Assembly (NCBI GenBank): GCA_041287495.1
Contig: JBEULE010000042.1
Location: forward strand, 36,616-100,615
DNA: 64,000 bases
Direction of reading: 5' to 3'
Source of the DNA: JAOABC01 sp041287495
GTDB taxonomy: Bacteria; Aquificota; Aquificia; Aquificales; Hydrogenothermaceae
The notes under the pieces were generated by a model that saw only the letters and a list, made by a program, of their open reading frames with translations, did not search any database and was not told the origin of the DNA. The first letter of the stretch is position 1, and the number at the start of each line of letters is the position of its first letter. Both the position numbers and the translations under genes were made by a program. Below, in pieces: positions 16,183 to 25,692 of the stretch.

Positions 16183-17313
16183 AAATCTATCTATAGATTT
16201 CACTATCCTATTTAAAGCTCCTTCACTACCCAATTTATCTCTAACTTCAGCAAGTTCATCTTTTGTTTTCTGATATAGGTATCTGTTATGAATGTATTCC
16301 AATGTTGTATTAGCTATGTTTAAAGGATTACAGCTATTTTGCAATAACTCTCTTATTATCTGTTTTCCGGCTATTATATTCGGAAGCCCTAAAAATGGTA
16401 TCTTTACTAATCTTTTTCCTATAAAGAAAGTTATGGGACTGACTTTATAAACAAGGATGAAAGGATTACCTATGATAGTTGCTTCCAGGGTAGCAGTTCC
16501 GGAAGATATTACAGAGAAATAGGAATGTTTCATTACTTCGTAGGATGGGAACTCTAAATTAGAGGATTTAACCACTCTATGGGGTAGTTTATGATATTTA
16601 GAAGATATATTAAGGGCAATTTCTAAAACGTTATCTGTAGCAGGAATTAAGAAAAAACTATTTTCAATAGCATTGTTTAGAAGTTTTGCAGATTCTAACA
16701 TTATAGGTAATAAAGTTTTTACTTCTGACTCCCTACTTCCTGGTAGAAGTCCTATAAGTAGTCTATTTTTGGGAATGTTTAATAATCTTTCAAAGTTTTC
16801 TCTATCTGTCTTTGGTTTTACTATATCTATCAGAGGGTGTCCCCCATAGAAAAATCTGAAATTTTTATCTATAAAAGGTTTATAGTAATTCTCTTCAAAT
16901 GGCAGAATGGATATCAAAAGGTCTGTATTTTCAACTATATCGTATATTCTTCTGTAGCCCCAAGCCCATATCTGTGGAGATATGAAGTATATTACCTTTT
17001 TACCTAACCTTTTGGCTTCTTTTATAAGTTTTATGTTGAACCCCGGAAAATCAACAACTATTACTACATCACAATTTTTTATTGCTTTAACAGACTCTTT
17101 AAAAACTTTCTTTATCTGTTTGTATTTTGAAAAAGCTTCTGTTAAACCAACTACAGATATATCGTCTATAGTAGAGATAGGTTTTACACCGGCTTTTAGG
17201 AGTTTAGGTCCGGTTAATCCGATAAATTGATATTTATCTTTTAGATCATCTACTATATAAGAGGCGTAGATGTCTGCCGATACTTCACCTACGCTTATAA
17301 AAACTTTCTTCAT
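16168..17313 (-). CDS. lpxB: Lipid-A-disaccharide synthase
   Basis: A 381-residue GT19 glycosyltransferase that joins UDP-2,3-diacylglucosamine and lipid X, giving the lipid A disaccharide at the inner membrane. Family motifs are FISVGEVSADIYAS, DFPGFNIKL, FISPQIWAWGYRR, GLLPGSRESEV and SSGTATLEA. The start is ATG 17313, one base after the stop of the carboxylase gene. A longer reading from TTG 17331 would overlap that gene and spoil the conserved MKKVFIS opening. It shows that the organism makes LPS. Confidence 0.95.
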   Translation of the reverse strand: MKKVFISVGEVSADIYASYIVDDLKDKYQFIGLTGPKLLKAGVKPISTIDDISVVGLTEAFSKYKQIKKVFKESVKAIKNCDVVIVVDFPGFNIKLIKEAKRLGKKVIYFISPQIWAWGYRRIYDIVENTDLLISILPFEENYYKPFIDKNFRFFYGGHPLIDIVKPKTDRENFERLLNIPKNRLLIGLLPGSRESEVKTLLPIMLESAKLLNNAIENSFFLIPATDNVLEIALNISSKYHKLPHRVVKSSNLEFPSYEVMKHSYFSVISSGTATLEATIIGNPFILVYKVSPITFFIGKRLVKIPFLGLPNIIAGKQIIRELLQNSCNPLNIANTTLEYIHNRYLYQKTKDELAEVRDKLGSEGALNRIVKSIDRFLTES

Positions 17314-17314
17314 A

Positions 17315-19150
17315 CTATTCCGGGGATACAACCATCAAACATTCATCTGGATTAACGTTATCTCCTACTTTAACAAATATCTCCGAAACTACCCCATCTA
17401 TCGGAGAGTGTATCTCATTTTCCATTTTCATAGCTTCTACTGTAAGTAAGACATCCCCTTTTTTAACTTTATCTCCTAGGGATACCTTTATAGAAGTAAC
17501 TTTTCCTGGCATAGGAGAACTTATATCACCAAGTCCCATAATCTTTCTTTTACCTGTTGATATAGTTGCTTCCGGTAGTGATACCGTATCTTGACCTACT
17601 TCTATTTCCCTTATAGGTTGAACTAAAACCTCTTCTAACTCCCCATCTATTCTTATAAAGTAAGGTTTTTTTCCTTCTATAGGATTTCCAACTCCGGCTA
17701 TCTTTATGTGATACTGCTCTCCGTGAAGTGTTATATTAAACTCAATAGGTGCTTTACAACTTTCTTCTGATTTAAATTCTTCAACTTCCGGAGGTAAGGC
17801 CTCTCCCTTTTCCAGTGCTTCCCTGTATTTGAAGAACTCCTGTGCAACTTGAGGAAAAAGTATATAAGATAAAACATCTTCTGGACTTCTTGCTCCGGCT
17901 TCGTAAGCTTTACTTTCCATCTTTTCTATTTCAGGATCTAATAGATCTGCAGGTCTAACCTGGATAGGAGTTTCATCACCTAATATCCTTTTGATAATAT
18001 CAGGCTTTATAGGAGCAGGAGGTCTTCCATACAGCCCTTTAACATAATCTTTTGTCTCTTTTGTTACAACTTTATACCTTTCACCTTGTAAAACGTTTAG
18101 AAGGGCTTGAGTTCCTACTATCTGACTTGTAGGTGTAACCAGAGGCGGATATCCTAAATCTTCTCTAACTCTTGCAACTTCTTTTTTAACTTCATCAAGT
18201 TTATCAAGGGCATTGTTTTCTTTTAGCTGGTTTATAAAGTTTGACATCATACCACCAGGTATCTGGTGTATAAGAACCTGTGTATCAGGCCATTTATCAA
18301 CAGTATCGTATTTGGCATACTTCTTTCTAACTTCTTTTAAATACTCGGCAACCTCTATAATAATATCAATGTCTATCTTTGTTTGATAACCAAACTCTTT
18401 TAGAACATAAACCATTGTTTCATTAGGAGGATGGGCTGTAAGCCAAGACCATGTAGATACATCTGTATCTATTATATCTGCTCCAGCTTCAACAGACTTT
18501 AAAAGGGTCATCTCTGCCATTGCAGCAGTTGATTGAGAATGGACATGGACTGGAAGTTTTATCTCACTTTTCAATGCAGATACAAGGTCATAAGCCATCT
18601 TTGGTGAAAGTATTCCGGCCTGGTCTTTAATACTTATTATATCTACACCTAAATCTCTGAGCTGTTTAGCTATATTTACATAATACTCAACTGTATGAAC
18701 TGGACTTATAGCATAAGATAAGACTCCCTTAACTATCTTTCCACATTCCTTTGCAGTAGATATGGCAACTTCCATATTTCTAATATCGTTTAAAGCGTCA
18801 AAAATTCTAAAAACATCTATCCCGTTATCTGCAGCTCTCTTTACAAACTCTTCAACAACATCATCTGCATAATGTCTATATCCAACAATATTCTGCCCTC
18901 TAAGAAGCATCTCAAGTTTTGTATTCTTTGCAGCTTCTTTAAATTTTCTCAATCTTTCCCATGGGTCTTCTTTTAAGAATCTTAAACATACATCAAAGGT
19001 TGCACCACCCCAAACTTCCAAAGACCAAAAACCTGCATCATCAAGTTTTTGAAGTGCCGGTAGTAAATCATCTGTTTTAACTCTTGTAGCAAGCAAACTC
19101 TGTTGTCCATCTCTTAAAGTGACATCTGTAAACTCTATTAATCTACCCAT
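17315..19150 (-). CDS. pycB: Biotin-dependent carboxylase subunit B (pyruvate or 2-oxoglutarate carboxylase large subunit)
   Basis: A 611-residue protein with three parts: a carboxyltransferase TIM barrel (residues 1-300: TLRDGQQSLLATRV, IKDQAGILSP, VHVHSQSTA), a conserved PYC/OADA middle domain, and a C-terminal biotinyl domain with the biotin lysine K575 in VEAMKMENE. With the separately encoded biotin carboxylase (27493) it forms a two-subunit acyl carboxylase. In Hydrogenobacter the same architecture occurs in 2-oxoglutarate carboxylase (CfiA) of the reductive TCA cycle as well as pyruvate carboxylase. Sequence alone does not settle the substrate. Only one base separates it from lpxB. Confidence 0.88.
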   Translation of the reverse strand: MGRLIEFTDVTLRDGQQSLLATRVKTDDLLPALQKLDDAGFWSLEVWGGATFDVCLRFLKEDPWERLRKFKEAAKNTKLEMLLRGQNIVGYRHYADDVVEEFVKRAADNGIDVFRIFDALNDIRNMEVAISTAKECGKIVKGVLSYAISPVHTVEYYVNIAKQLRDLGVDIISIKDQAGILSPKMAYDLVSALKSEIKLPVHVHSQSTAAMAEMTLLKSVEAGADIIDTDVSTWSWLTAHPPNETMVYVLKEFGYQTKIDIDIIIEVAEYLKEVRKKYAKYDTVDKWPDTQVLIHQIPGGMMSNFINQLKENNALDKLDEVKKEVARVREDLGYPPLVTPTSQIVGTQALLNVLQGERYKVVTKETKDYVKGLYGRPPAPIKPDIIKRILGDETPIQVRPADLLDPEIEKMESKAYEAGARSPEDVLSYILFPQVAQEFFKYREALEKGEALPPEVEEFKSEESCKAPIEFNITLHGEQYHIKIAGVGNPIEGKKPYFIRIDGELEEVLVQPIREIEVGQDTVSLPEATISTGKRKIMGLGDISSPMPGKVTSIKVSLGDKVKKGDVLLTVEAMKMENEIHSPIDGVVSEIFVKVGDNVNPDECLMVVSPE

Positions 19151-19198
19151 AGTATACTCCCCTTAAAGTAAAAGTAGGCCATCAAGCTAAAAATTTTA

Positions 19199-20728
19199 TC
19201 ATAAATAAGACTTTATAGTCTCCCTTAGTTTTTCTTCAAAAGATTCCTTGAATTTCTGAGAATAAGAGGCTATATAAACTTCTCTACTTTGGCCGTTATC
19301 TGCTATCTTTATCCATACTCTCCTATGGACAGTATAGAAGGCAAGCATAGTTCCTAAAACTACTATAATAGTTCCAATCCAGATAAGTGTAGTTCCTGGG
19401 AAATAGCTAATTTGAAGTCCAGTAAAGTATCTTGGTTCAAATTTTTCTATAAACATTATATAGGGAAAGTGGTAAGGTTTTACAAATCTCTCATAAGCTG
19501 CTATTTCTACATTAGGGTCAGCTGCTATAGGCATATTGAACTCTTTACCGTTATAACTTACCTTCACTATTAAAAGAGGGTCATAAACATCATTTTGAAT
19601 CAAAACGGGATTTTTATAATTAAGTGTTTGATTTATAACCTTTAGCTGATAACCTTCAAAAGTTATACTATCTTCACCAAATCTATATTTAATTCTTTTC
19701 CCGCTATTGAACAACTCAACTGTCTGTCTCTGTAAATCTCTAAGCTGTTTTTCTATATGAGATGAAGCTGAACTATCTTTTGTTTGAGATAACTGATTAT
19801 TCAGAAGTAGAGACTTCTCTATTATATCTACAAGTTTCTTATAATCAACTACCACTATATCAGCTTCCTTCATATCCCCAGTTTTTCCGTAAGATGTTTG
19901 GAATATTCTGTATCCTCTATACTCCATAGGTTCATTTACCTTTATAACGCCACTTTTTATAACTTTTCCATTTTCTATTATATCTATATCACTGTTATAA
20001 GACTTGACTGCACCTGCAAACTCTTTACTGTTATAAAAATCAAGCCAGAACTTTTTAACATATATCTCGAATGGAAGTTTGTATATCTCATCTCCGGGAA
20101 TAAGAGACCCTTCCCTATACTTTCTTATATAATCAGCTTTTTCACCTTCCGGAATCTCTATCTGACCTCTTACTCCCAAAACAGAACCTATAAATGCCCC
20201 TATCAAAAAAACAATTATACCTATATGAGTTACAAGCATACCTAATCTTGATTCTCTGCCTTTTTCTGCATAGATATAAATCTCTTTGGGATTTTCTGAA
20301 ATTACTTGAGCTTTTTTGAAACCGATATCATGTAGAAATAATGTTATCTTGTCAAAAATAGCTCTGATATCTTCTTGTGTTGATATCTTTATTGTGGAAG
20401 GTTTATTTCGAATACCTTCCGTCATTTTTTTCTCAACTTTACCATAGGCTGTCTTGTATATAGCCGGAAATCTGTCTATCGTTGCTGAAATTACAGCAAT
20501 GGCAACAAGTACTATTAAAATCTGGTAATACCAAGCGTGGAAAACGTTATTCAGATAAGTCATCCAGATAATCTTTGCAAAAAACTCTCCATACTCTTTA
20601 TAATAGGTTATATATGTCTCTCCCTGTTTTATATATGTAGAGCCAAGGACAGACAGTAGTGCAAGGGAAATCAGATAAACTATACCAAGTTTAACATTTC
20701 CTAAAATTGAGATAAGTTTTTTAAACAA
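19199..20728 (-). CDS. resB: Cytochrome c biogenesis protein ResB/Ccs1
   Basis: A 509-residue membrane protein of the system II cytochrome c maturation pathway, which with CcsA/ResC exports heme and attaches it to apocytochromes. Membrane helices lie at about 15-32, 68-86 and 165-190, then a large periplasmic domain (GFRIFQTSYG-type motif seen as YRGYRIFQTSYG) and a last helix near 455-475 (GTTLIWIGTIIVVLGTMLAF). CcsA is not adjacent. It follows spoVG by 12 bp. The two cytochromes at 363 and 727 are likely clients. Confidence 0.92.
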   Translation of the reverse strand: MFKKLISILGNVKLGIVYLISLALLSVLGSTYIKQGETYITYYKEYGEFFAKIIWMTYLNNVFHAWYYQILIVLVAIAVISATIDRFPAIYKTAYGKVEKKMTEGIRNKPSTIKISTQEDIRAIFDKITLFLHDIGFKKAQVISENPKEIYIYAEKGRESRLGMLVTHIGIIVFLIGAFIGSVLGVRGQIEIPEGEKADYIRKYREGSLIPGDEIYKLPFEIYVKKFWLDFYNSKEFAGAVKSYNSDIDIIENGKVIKSGVIKVNEPMEYRGYRIFQTSYGKTGDMKEADIVVVDYKKLVDIIEKSLLLNNQLSQTKDSSASSHIEKQLRDLQRQTVELFNSGKRIKYRFGEDSITFEGYQLKVINQTLNYKNPVLIQNDVYDPLLIVKVSYNGKEFNMPIAADPNVEIAAYERFVKPYHFPYIMFIEKFEPRYFTGLQISYFPGTTLIWIGTIIVVLGTMLAFYTVHRRVWIKIADNGQSREVYIASYSQKFKESFEEKLRETIKSYL

Positions 20729-20740
20729 TTTTTTCCTCCG

Positions 20741-21013
20741 TTATATCTGCATCATCTCTTTATACTTATCAACAACAGCTCTCCTTATCATCTCTGAGAA
20801 ATCTTTATCAAGAGGTTGAATTATGTCTATAAATTTTCCGGAAGAACTTCTCTTTTTTGGAAAACTTAGAAAAAGTCCACCGGTTTTTGACTGAACTATC
20901 TTTATATCTTTAATAAGTAAAATATCATCTATTACAACTTCTGCCACAGCTCTAACCCTACCGCCTATCTTTCCTGTATCAAATGGATATACCTTTACTT
21001 CTGTTATTTTCAT
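20741..21013 (-). CDS. spoVG: SpoVG family regulatory protein
   Basis: A 90-residue protein with the SpoVG core: ITEVKVYPFDTGKIGGRVRAVAEV, LIKDIKIVQSKTGGLFLSFP, a basic KKRSSSGKF loop, and IIQPLD with a helical tail. In Firmicutes it affects septation and sporulation and binds nucleic acids. In Gram-negative thermophiles its role is not known. It lies between pfkA (4 bp) and resB (12 bp) in one operon. Confidence 0.9.
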   Translation of the reverse strand: MKITEVKVYPFDTGKIGGRVRAVAEVVIDDILLIKDIKIVQSKTGGLFLSFPKKRSSSGKFIDIIQPLDKDFSEMIRRAVVDKYKEMMQI

Positions 21014-21017
21014 ACTT

Positions 21018-21992
21018 TTACATTGAAAGGATATTGTTAAGTTGATAATCTTCTATATTCGGAACCCTGATTTTACCAAAAGATATAGATAGAGGTTTTG
21101 TAACTATCTTTCCACTTTCAAAAGCTACCATGAAATTTTTTTCACCTTCAACCAACTTCTTGACAGCAAAGTATCCAAATCTTGATGCCATAATCCTATC
21201 ATAAGCTGTAGGGGAACCACCTCTCTGAATATATCCTAAAACAGAGTACCTTATCTCACCTACACCTTTATCTTTTAACCTTTCATTAAGTATCTCTGAA
21301 AGCTGTTTTGCAGATGTTACTCCTTCTGCGAGAACTATTATTGCAAAATTTTTACCCATCTGTTTTGACTTTAGTATCTTTTCCTCTATAATATGAAGAG
21401 GATATGGATATTCAGGAATGATGGTAATTTCTGCTCCAGTTGCTATTCCAACTTCTAAGGCTATAAATCCACTATCTCTTCCCATTACCTCAACTATAAA
21501 TATTCTCTCATGAGAAACAGTTGTATCTTTTATTTTGTCTATAGCATCCATAGCGTTATTTACAGCTGTATCAAAACCTATAGCATACTCTGTCCCGTAT
21601 ATATCGTTATCTATAGTCTTTGGTATCCCTACAACATTTAAATCAAACTCTGAAGATAGGAGATTTGCACCTTGAAAACTACCGTTTCCACCTATAACTA
21701 TTAAACTGTCTATACCTAACTTTTTAAGATTCTCATATGCTAACTTACGGAAGTTATAATCCTTGAATCTTGGTTCCCTGGCTGTAAGTAAAATCGTCCC
21801 TCCTTTCTGAAGGATACCTGCTACAGATTTATAGTTAAGAATAGTATAATCTTCCTCTATCAAACCTTTAAAACCTCTTTTAAAGCCGTAAACTTCTAGT
21901 GAGTAAAAAGAAGCAGTCCGGACAACAGCCCTTATACAGGCATTAAGTCCTGGACAGTCTCCACCACTTGTGATTAATCCAACTTTCTTCAT
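21018..21992 (-). CDS. pfkA: 6-phosphofructokinase (PfkA family), atypical phosphoryl-donor site
   Basis: A 324-residue PFK-A family enzyme that phosphorylates fructose 6-phosphate. It has GLITSGGDCPGLNACIRA at the start, the catalytic loop PKTIDNDIYG (D128 the base), ATTVSHERIF-like DTTVSHERIFIVEVMGR, and the EGVTSA loop. Two positions differ from ordinary ATP-PFKs. The Mg-binding Asp in GGDGS is Asn (G-G-N103-G-S), and Gly of PGTIDND is Lys (K125), a residue typical of PPi-dependent forms. The donor (ATP, PPi or other) is therefore open. It abuts the small exported gene upstream. Confidence 0.88.
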   Translation of the reverse strand: MKKVGLITSGGDCPGLNACIRAVVRTASFYSLEVYGFKRGFKGLIEEDYTILNYKSVAGILQKGGTILLTAREPRFKDYNFRKLAYENLKKLGIDSLIVIGGNGSFQGANLLSSEFDLNVVGIPKTIDNDIYGTEYAIGFDTAVNNAMDAIDKIKDTTVSHERIFIVEVMGRDSGFIALEVGIATGAEITIIPEYPYPLHIIEEKILKSKQMGKNFAIIVLAEGVTSAKQLSEILNERLKDKGVGEIRYSVLGYIQRGGSPTAYDRIMASRFGYFAVKKLVEGEKNFMVAFESGKIVTKPLSISFGKIRVPNIEDYQLNNILSM

Positions 21993-22270
21993 TACTTAAT
22001 CATATAACAATAATCAGAAGCTTGTGCCATCTCAGGAATTATATCTCCAGTTTCTTTATTCACATAGAGTTTTCTAACATTAGATATTCCCTCATATCCT
22101 TTTAGATAAACTTCGCCTATATAGTATTTCTGATTTTCACATACAGATATGGTGTAATTCTTAGTGTCTCCAAAATACTGAGCCATCTTTTTCTCAGCAT
22201 CAGCCTTTGTTATTGCAAAAGATGAAGTTGTGATAAACAACAATGCTAAGGTAAAAACTAATCTTTTCAT
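21992..22270 (-). CDS. Small exported protein of unknown function
   Basis: I do not recognise this 92-residue protein. Residues 1-19 are a signal peptide (TTSSFA-I). The mature part is about 73 residues with two cysteines (C44 in SVCENQKYYIGEVYLKG and C88 in SDYCYMIK) that could pair. A YYIGEVYLKG...KLYVNKETGDII pattern recalls PepSY-like small domains. It overlaps pfkA by one base and follows an AGGAGGT site. Confidence 0.6.
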   Translation of the reverse strand: MKRLVFTLALLFITTSSFAITKADAEKKMAQYFGDTKNYTISVCENQKYYIGEVYLKGYEGISNVRKLYVNKETGDIIPEMAQASDYCYMIK

Positions 22271-22314
22271 CTTAACACCTCCTAAAATTAGTTTTAAAAT
22301 TTTATCAGATTTTT

Positions 22315-23373
22315 TTAAATGATGATACCTCCTCCAAGAAGTATATCATCCTGATATACTGCCAAGATTTGTCCAGAAGCAAACTTTGGTTGAGGTTCTT
22401 TAAAATAAAAAGTTAAAAATTCTCCATCAAACTCAAAACTTTTTACTTCAACTGGTTTTTGTCTATATCTTCCTTGAACTTTTATATTTTTCCACAATTT
22501 TATATCAACAAAAAAGTTAAAATCCTTTACCTTTACATAATCACTTAACAAATACTCTTTCTCTCCTACTACAACAGTGTTTTTTTCGATATTTTTATCT
22601 ATCACATAAAGAGGTTCCTTCCATGGAATAGATAAACCTCTCCTCTGACCTATAGTATATGCAGAGAGACCTCTGTGTCTTCCCAATACTTTTCCAGATA
22701 TATGTATGATATCTCCAGTCTCTTCTTTAATTCCTATATCTGACAGGTAGATGTAAGGTTCTTTTCCAGCTGTAAAACATATCTCAAAACTTTCTTTCTT
22801 TTGAGATACAGGTAAATTATAATCAAAAGCTATCTTTCTAACTTTCTCTTTTGTTAAGTCTCCGATTGGAAATATAAGCATATCAATAACATCATGGGGA
22901 ACAAGTGATAAAAAGTAAGATTGATCTTTGTTTAAATCAGAACCTCTTAAAATTACTTTTCCTATACCATCTATCTCTTTAGTCTTTATATAATGTCCGG
23001 TTGCAAGGTTATCTACTTTAAGAACTTTTTTTACATACCTTGCAAGAAGTCCTATTTTTACATCCCTATTACAGATAGCACAAGGGTTTGGAGTTTTTCC
23101 ATTTAAAAGTTCATTTACAAAATAGTTTATAACCTTATCTTTAAATATGTCTTGCCAATCTATAACAAAATGGGGAATCCCAAGAAAATTTGCTACTTTC
23201 TTCGCATCAAGTATATCCTTAGTAGAACAGCAAACCTGTAAATTTGGATCACATGAATCAACAGAGGAAAGTTTTAATGTTACACCGATAACATCATAAC
23301 CTTGCTGTTTAAGTAAGAGAGCAGAGACGCTACTATCTACGCCTCCGCTTAGAGCAACAGCAACTTTTTTCAT
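22315..23373 (-). CDS. mnmA: tRNA-specific 2-thiouridylase MnmA
   Basis: A 352-residue enzyme that thiolates U34 of tRNA-Lys, -Glu and -Gln using ATP and a persulfide donor. The PP-loop is ALSGGVDSS at 7-15. The catalytic pair is C98 (NPCAICNRDVK) and C199 (SFEICFTAG). TGHYIK, DQSYFLSL and TIGQRRGL are as in the family. It starts directly after the pilC stop, so it is translated from the pilus-motor transcript. Confidence 0.96.
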   Translation of the reverse strand: MKKVAVALSGGVDSSVSALLLKQQGYDVIGVTLKLSSVDSCDPNLQVCCSTKDILDAKKVANFLGIPHFVIDWQDIFKDKVINYFVNELLNGKTPNPCAICNRDVKIGLLARYVKKVLKVDNLATGHYIKTKEIDGIGKVILRGSDLNKDQSYFLSLVPHDVIDMLIFPIGDLTKEKVRKIAFDYNLPVSQKKESFEICFTAGKEPYIYLSDIGIKEETGDIIHISGKVLGRHRGLSAYTIGQRRGLSIPWKEPLYVIDKNIEKNTVVVGEKEYLLSDYVKVKDFNFFVDIKLWKNIKVQGRYRQKPVEVKSFEFDGEFLTFYFKEPQPKFASGQILAVYQDDILLGGGIII

Positions 23374-24585
23374 TTACTTGACAAGTTCGCCTATCTTGAA
23401 TATCGGCAAGTATAGCGCTATAAGTATAAATCCTACTATACCACCTATAAAAACCATTAACATAGGTTCAAGTAGAGATACAAGTGCATCTACTTCTCTA
23501 TCTACTTCATCTTCATAAAAATTTGCTATAGTATCAAGCATCTCATCAATTCTTCCTGTATTCTCTCCAATATTTACCATAGCAGTAAACATAAGCGGGA
23601 AGTAATTTTTGTCAAGAGATGCGGCTAAATTTCTTCCTTTTTCTACTTCTAATTTTGTCTTTTCAAGAGATTTCTCAATTAAAACATTCCCAACAGTCTT
23701 TGAAGATATCTCTATGGCTCTTAAGATAGGCACACCACCGTTTATAAGTGTTGCTAATGTTCTTGCAAACTTAGCTAAGGCTCCTTTGTGAAATACATTT
23801 TTTAAAACCGGGATTTTTAAAAATAACCTATGATAAAACTCTTTTCCTGCAGGTGTTTTGTAGAAGTAAGAATTTCCTACTATCATAAACACTATGAAAC
23901 CTAGTATATACAGGATGCTACTTCTGATAGAGTTACTCATGTTAATAAGTATCTGTGTTAAAAAGGGAAGCTCTCCCCCAAAACTATCATATATCTGAGC
24001 AAATGTAGGAACTACAAATGTCAGTATCCCACCTACTATTACTGTAGCTATAACAACAACGGCAATAGGATACCAAGAAGCACTTTTTATTTTACCTTTT
24101 ATCATAGCTATCTTTTCGTAATAAGTAGTTGCCCTTTTCAAAATTTCATCCAATTTACCGGACTCCTCTGCCGCTCCAATAAGATTTATCATAAACTCTG
24201 GAAATACATTTGGGAACTTTGACATGGATTTGAATAGGGAGTTACCGGATAACACATCATCCTTGACCTTCAGCAGCGTTTCTCTCAGAGTTTTATTCGG
24301 AAGTTGCTCAGCTAGTATCTCAAGAGCAGCTGCAATAGATATACCTGCTCCCAGCATAGCACCAAGCTGCCTTGAGAATATAGCTAGATCCCTTTCCGTA
24401 ACTTTAGGCTTAAACAGAGACACTTCCTTTTTTATACCTTCGATTTTCTTTTGGACGGATATTTGAATATCTCTAAAACCTTGCTGTGCCAAATTTTCTT
24501 CAGCAAGCTGTATAGATTCTGCCTCTATAACTCCCTTTCTGACGAATCCATAAGAATCCCTTGCTACATAGTTAAATCTAGGCAT
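23374..24585 (-). CDS. pilC: Type IV pilus / type II secretion inner-membrane platform protein PilC
   Basis: A 403-residue GspF/PilC protein with two repeated cytoplasmic T2SSF domains (about 70-190 and 275-395), each ending in membrane helices. Motifs are FSRQLGAMLGAGISI and the second-repeat FARTLATLINGGVPI, both followed by L..A/I patterns. It forms the base on which PilB and PilT act. Pilins are not in the window. The gene follows pilT by 13 bp. Confidence 0.93.
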   Translation of the reverse strand: MPRFNYVARDSYGFVRKGVIEAESIQLAEENLAQQGFRDIQISVQKKIEGIKKEVSLFKPKVTERDLAIFSRQLGAMLGAGISIAAALEILAEQLPNKTLRETLLKVKDDVLSGNSLFKSMSKFPNVFPEFMINLIGAAEESGKLDEILKRATTYYEKIAMIKGKIKSASWYPIAVVVIATVIVGGILTFVVPTFAQIYDSFGGELPFLTQILINMSNSIRSSILYILGFIVFMIVGNSYFYKTPAGKEFYHRLFLKIPVLKNVFHKGALAKFARTLATLINGGVPILRAIEISSKTVGNVLIEKSLEKTKLEVEKGRNLAASLDKNYFPLMFTAMVNIGENTGRIDEMLDTIANFYEDEVDREVDALVSLLEPMLMVFIGGIVGFILIALYLPIFKIGELVK

Positions 24586-24598
24586 ATTAAAACCTCTT

Positions 24599-25681
24599 TT
24601 AAATTGTTCTTACCATCCTTTTAAGTTCCTCTGGATCCGGACTTATCCTAAGACCATCTTCTAAAGTTATAAGGTTATTTCTAATTGCATTTACTATAGA
24701 TTGGTTCATCGTCTGCATACCGCTTTCAGCCTGACCTGTCTGCATAAGACCGTATATCTGATGGATCTTATTTTCCCTTATAAGGTTCCTAATCGCAGTA
24801 TTCGGGACCATAACTTCGTGTATTAATACTCTCCCTCCTCCTATCTTAGGTAGCAATCTTTGTGATATTACACCCTGAAGGACAAAGCTAAGTTCTGTTC
24901 GTATCTGATCCTGTTCTTCCATAGGGAATACATTTATTATACGATTTATAGTTTGAACAGCTGTGTTTGTATGTAATGTCCCAAAAACAAGGTGACCAGT
25001 CTCTGCTGCCGTTAAAGCTGCTCTTATAGTTTCTAAATCCCTCATCTCACCGACAAGTATAACATCAGGGTCTTCCCTGAGGGCGTATTTAAGAGCATTT
25101 GCAAAAGAGTCTGTATCTGTTCCAACTTCCCTCTGTGCTATAACAGATTTTTTATGTTGATAAACATACTCTATTGGATCTTCAATTGTAATTATATGAT
25201 GGGGGAAATTTGCGTTTATGTAATCTATCATCGAAGCAAGGGTTGTAGTTTTACCTGAGCCTGTTGGCCCTGTAACTAAAACTAATCCCATACTTAACTT
25301 ACATAGATCTTTAACTTTAGGTATAAGCCCCAACTCTTCAATAGGTTTTATCTCATAAGGAATCCTTCTCAAAGCAGCTGCAACAGTTCCCCTCTGATAG
25401 AACACGTTAACCCTAAATCTCCCTATACCTCTTATACCAAAAGAAAAGTCCAACTCCTTCCTCTCTTCGAAAGTCTTTCTCTGCTTTTCATTCATAAAAG
25501 AGTATATAAGCTGTTGAGAATCTTTAGGAGTTAGAACCGGGTAACCTACCATTGGTATTAATTTTCCATCAACACGGATAGCTGGTGGAAGACCCGCTGT
25601 TATGTGTATATCCGATGCTTTTCTGGATACGGCTTCTCTAGCAATTTCATCAATAGATAAAGATTTAACTTCTTCAACCAT
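24599..25681 (-). CDS. pilT: Type IV pilus retraction ATPase PilT
   Basis: A 360-residue hexameric ATPase. Walker A is GPTGSGKT at 138-145; the Asp box ITIEDPIEYV and Walker B DPDVILVGEMRDLET follow, then the His box TGHLVFGTLHT. The C-terminal AIRNLIRE motif (in the segment after VLIHEVMVPNT) is the PilT hallmark that separates it from PilB and GspE. It drives pilus retraction and twitching, and usually DNA uptake. Confidence 0.96.
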   Translation of the reverse strand: MVEEVKSLSIDEIAREAVSRKASDIHITAGLPPAIRVDGKLIPMVGYPVLTPKDSQQLIYSFMNEKQRKTFEERKELDFSFGIRGIGRFRVNVFYQRGTVAAALRRIPYEIKPIEELGLIPKVKDLCKLSMGLVLVTGPTGSGKTTTLASMIDYINANFPHHIITIEDPIEYVYQHKKSVIAQREVGTDTDSFANALKYALREDPDVILVGEMRDLETIRAALTAAETGHLVFGTLHTNTAVQTINRIINVFPMEEQDQIRTELSFVLQGVISQRLLPKIGGGRVLIHEVMVPNTAIRNLIRENKIHQIYGLMQTGQAESGMQTMNQSIVNAIRNNLITLEDGLRISPDPEELKRMVRTI

Positions 25682-25692
25682 CTTATACCCCT

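Noticed and set aside
17314..17331. Longer lpxB start at TTG 17331
   Set aside because: It would overlap the carboxylase gene and add six unconserved residues before MKKVFIS.
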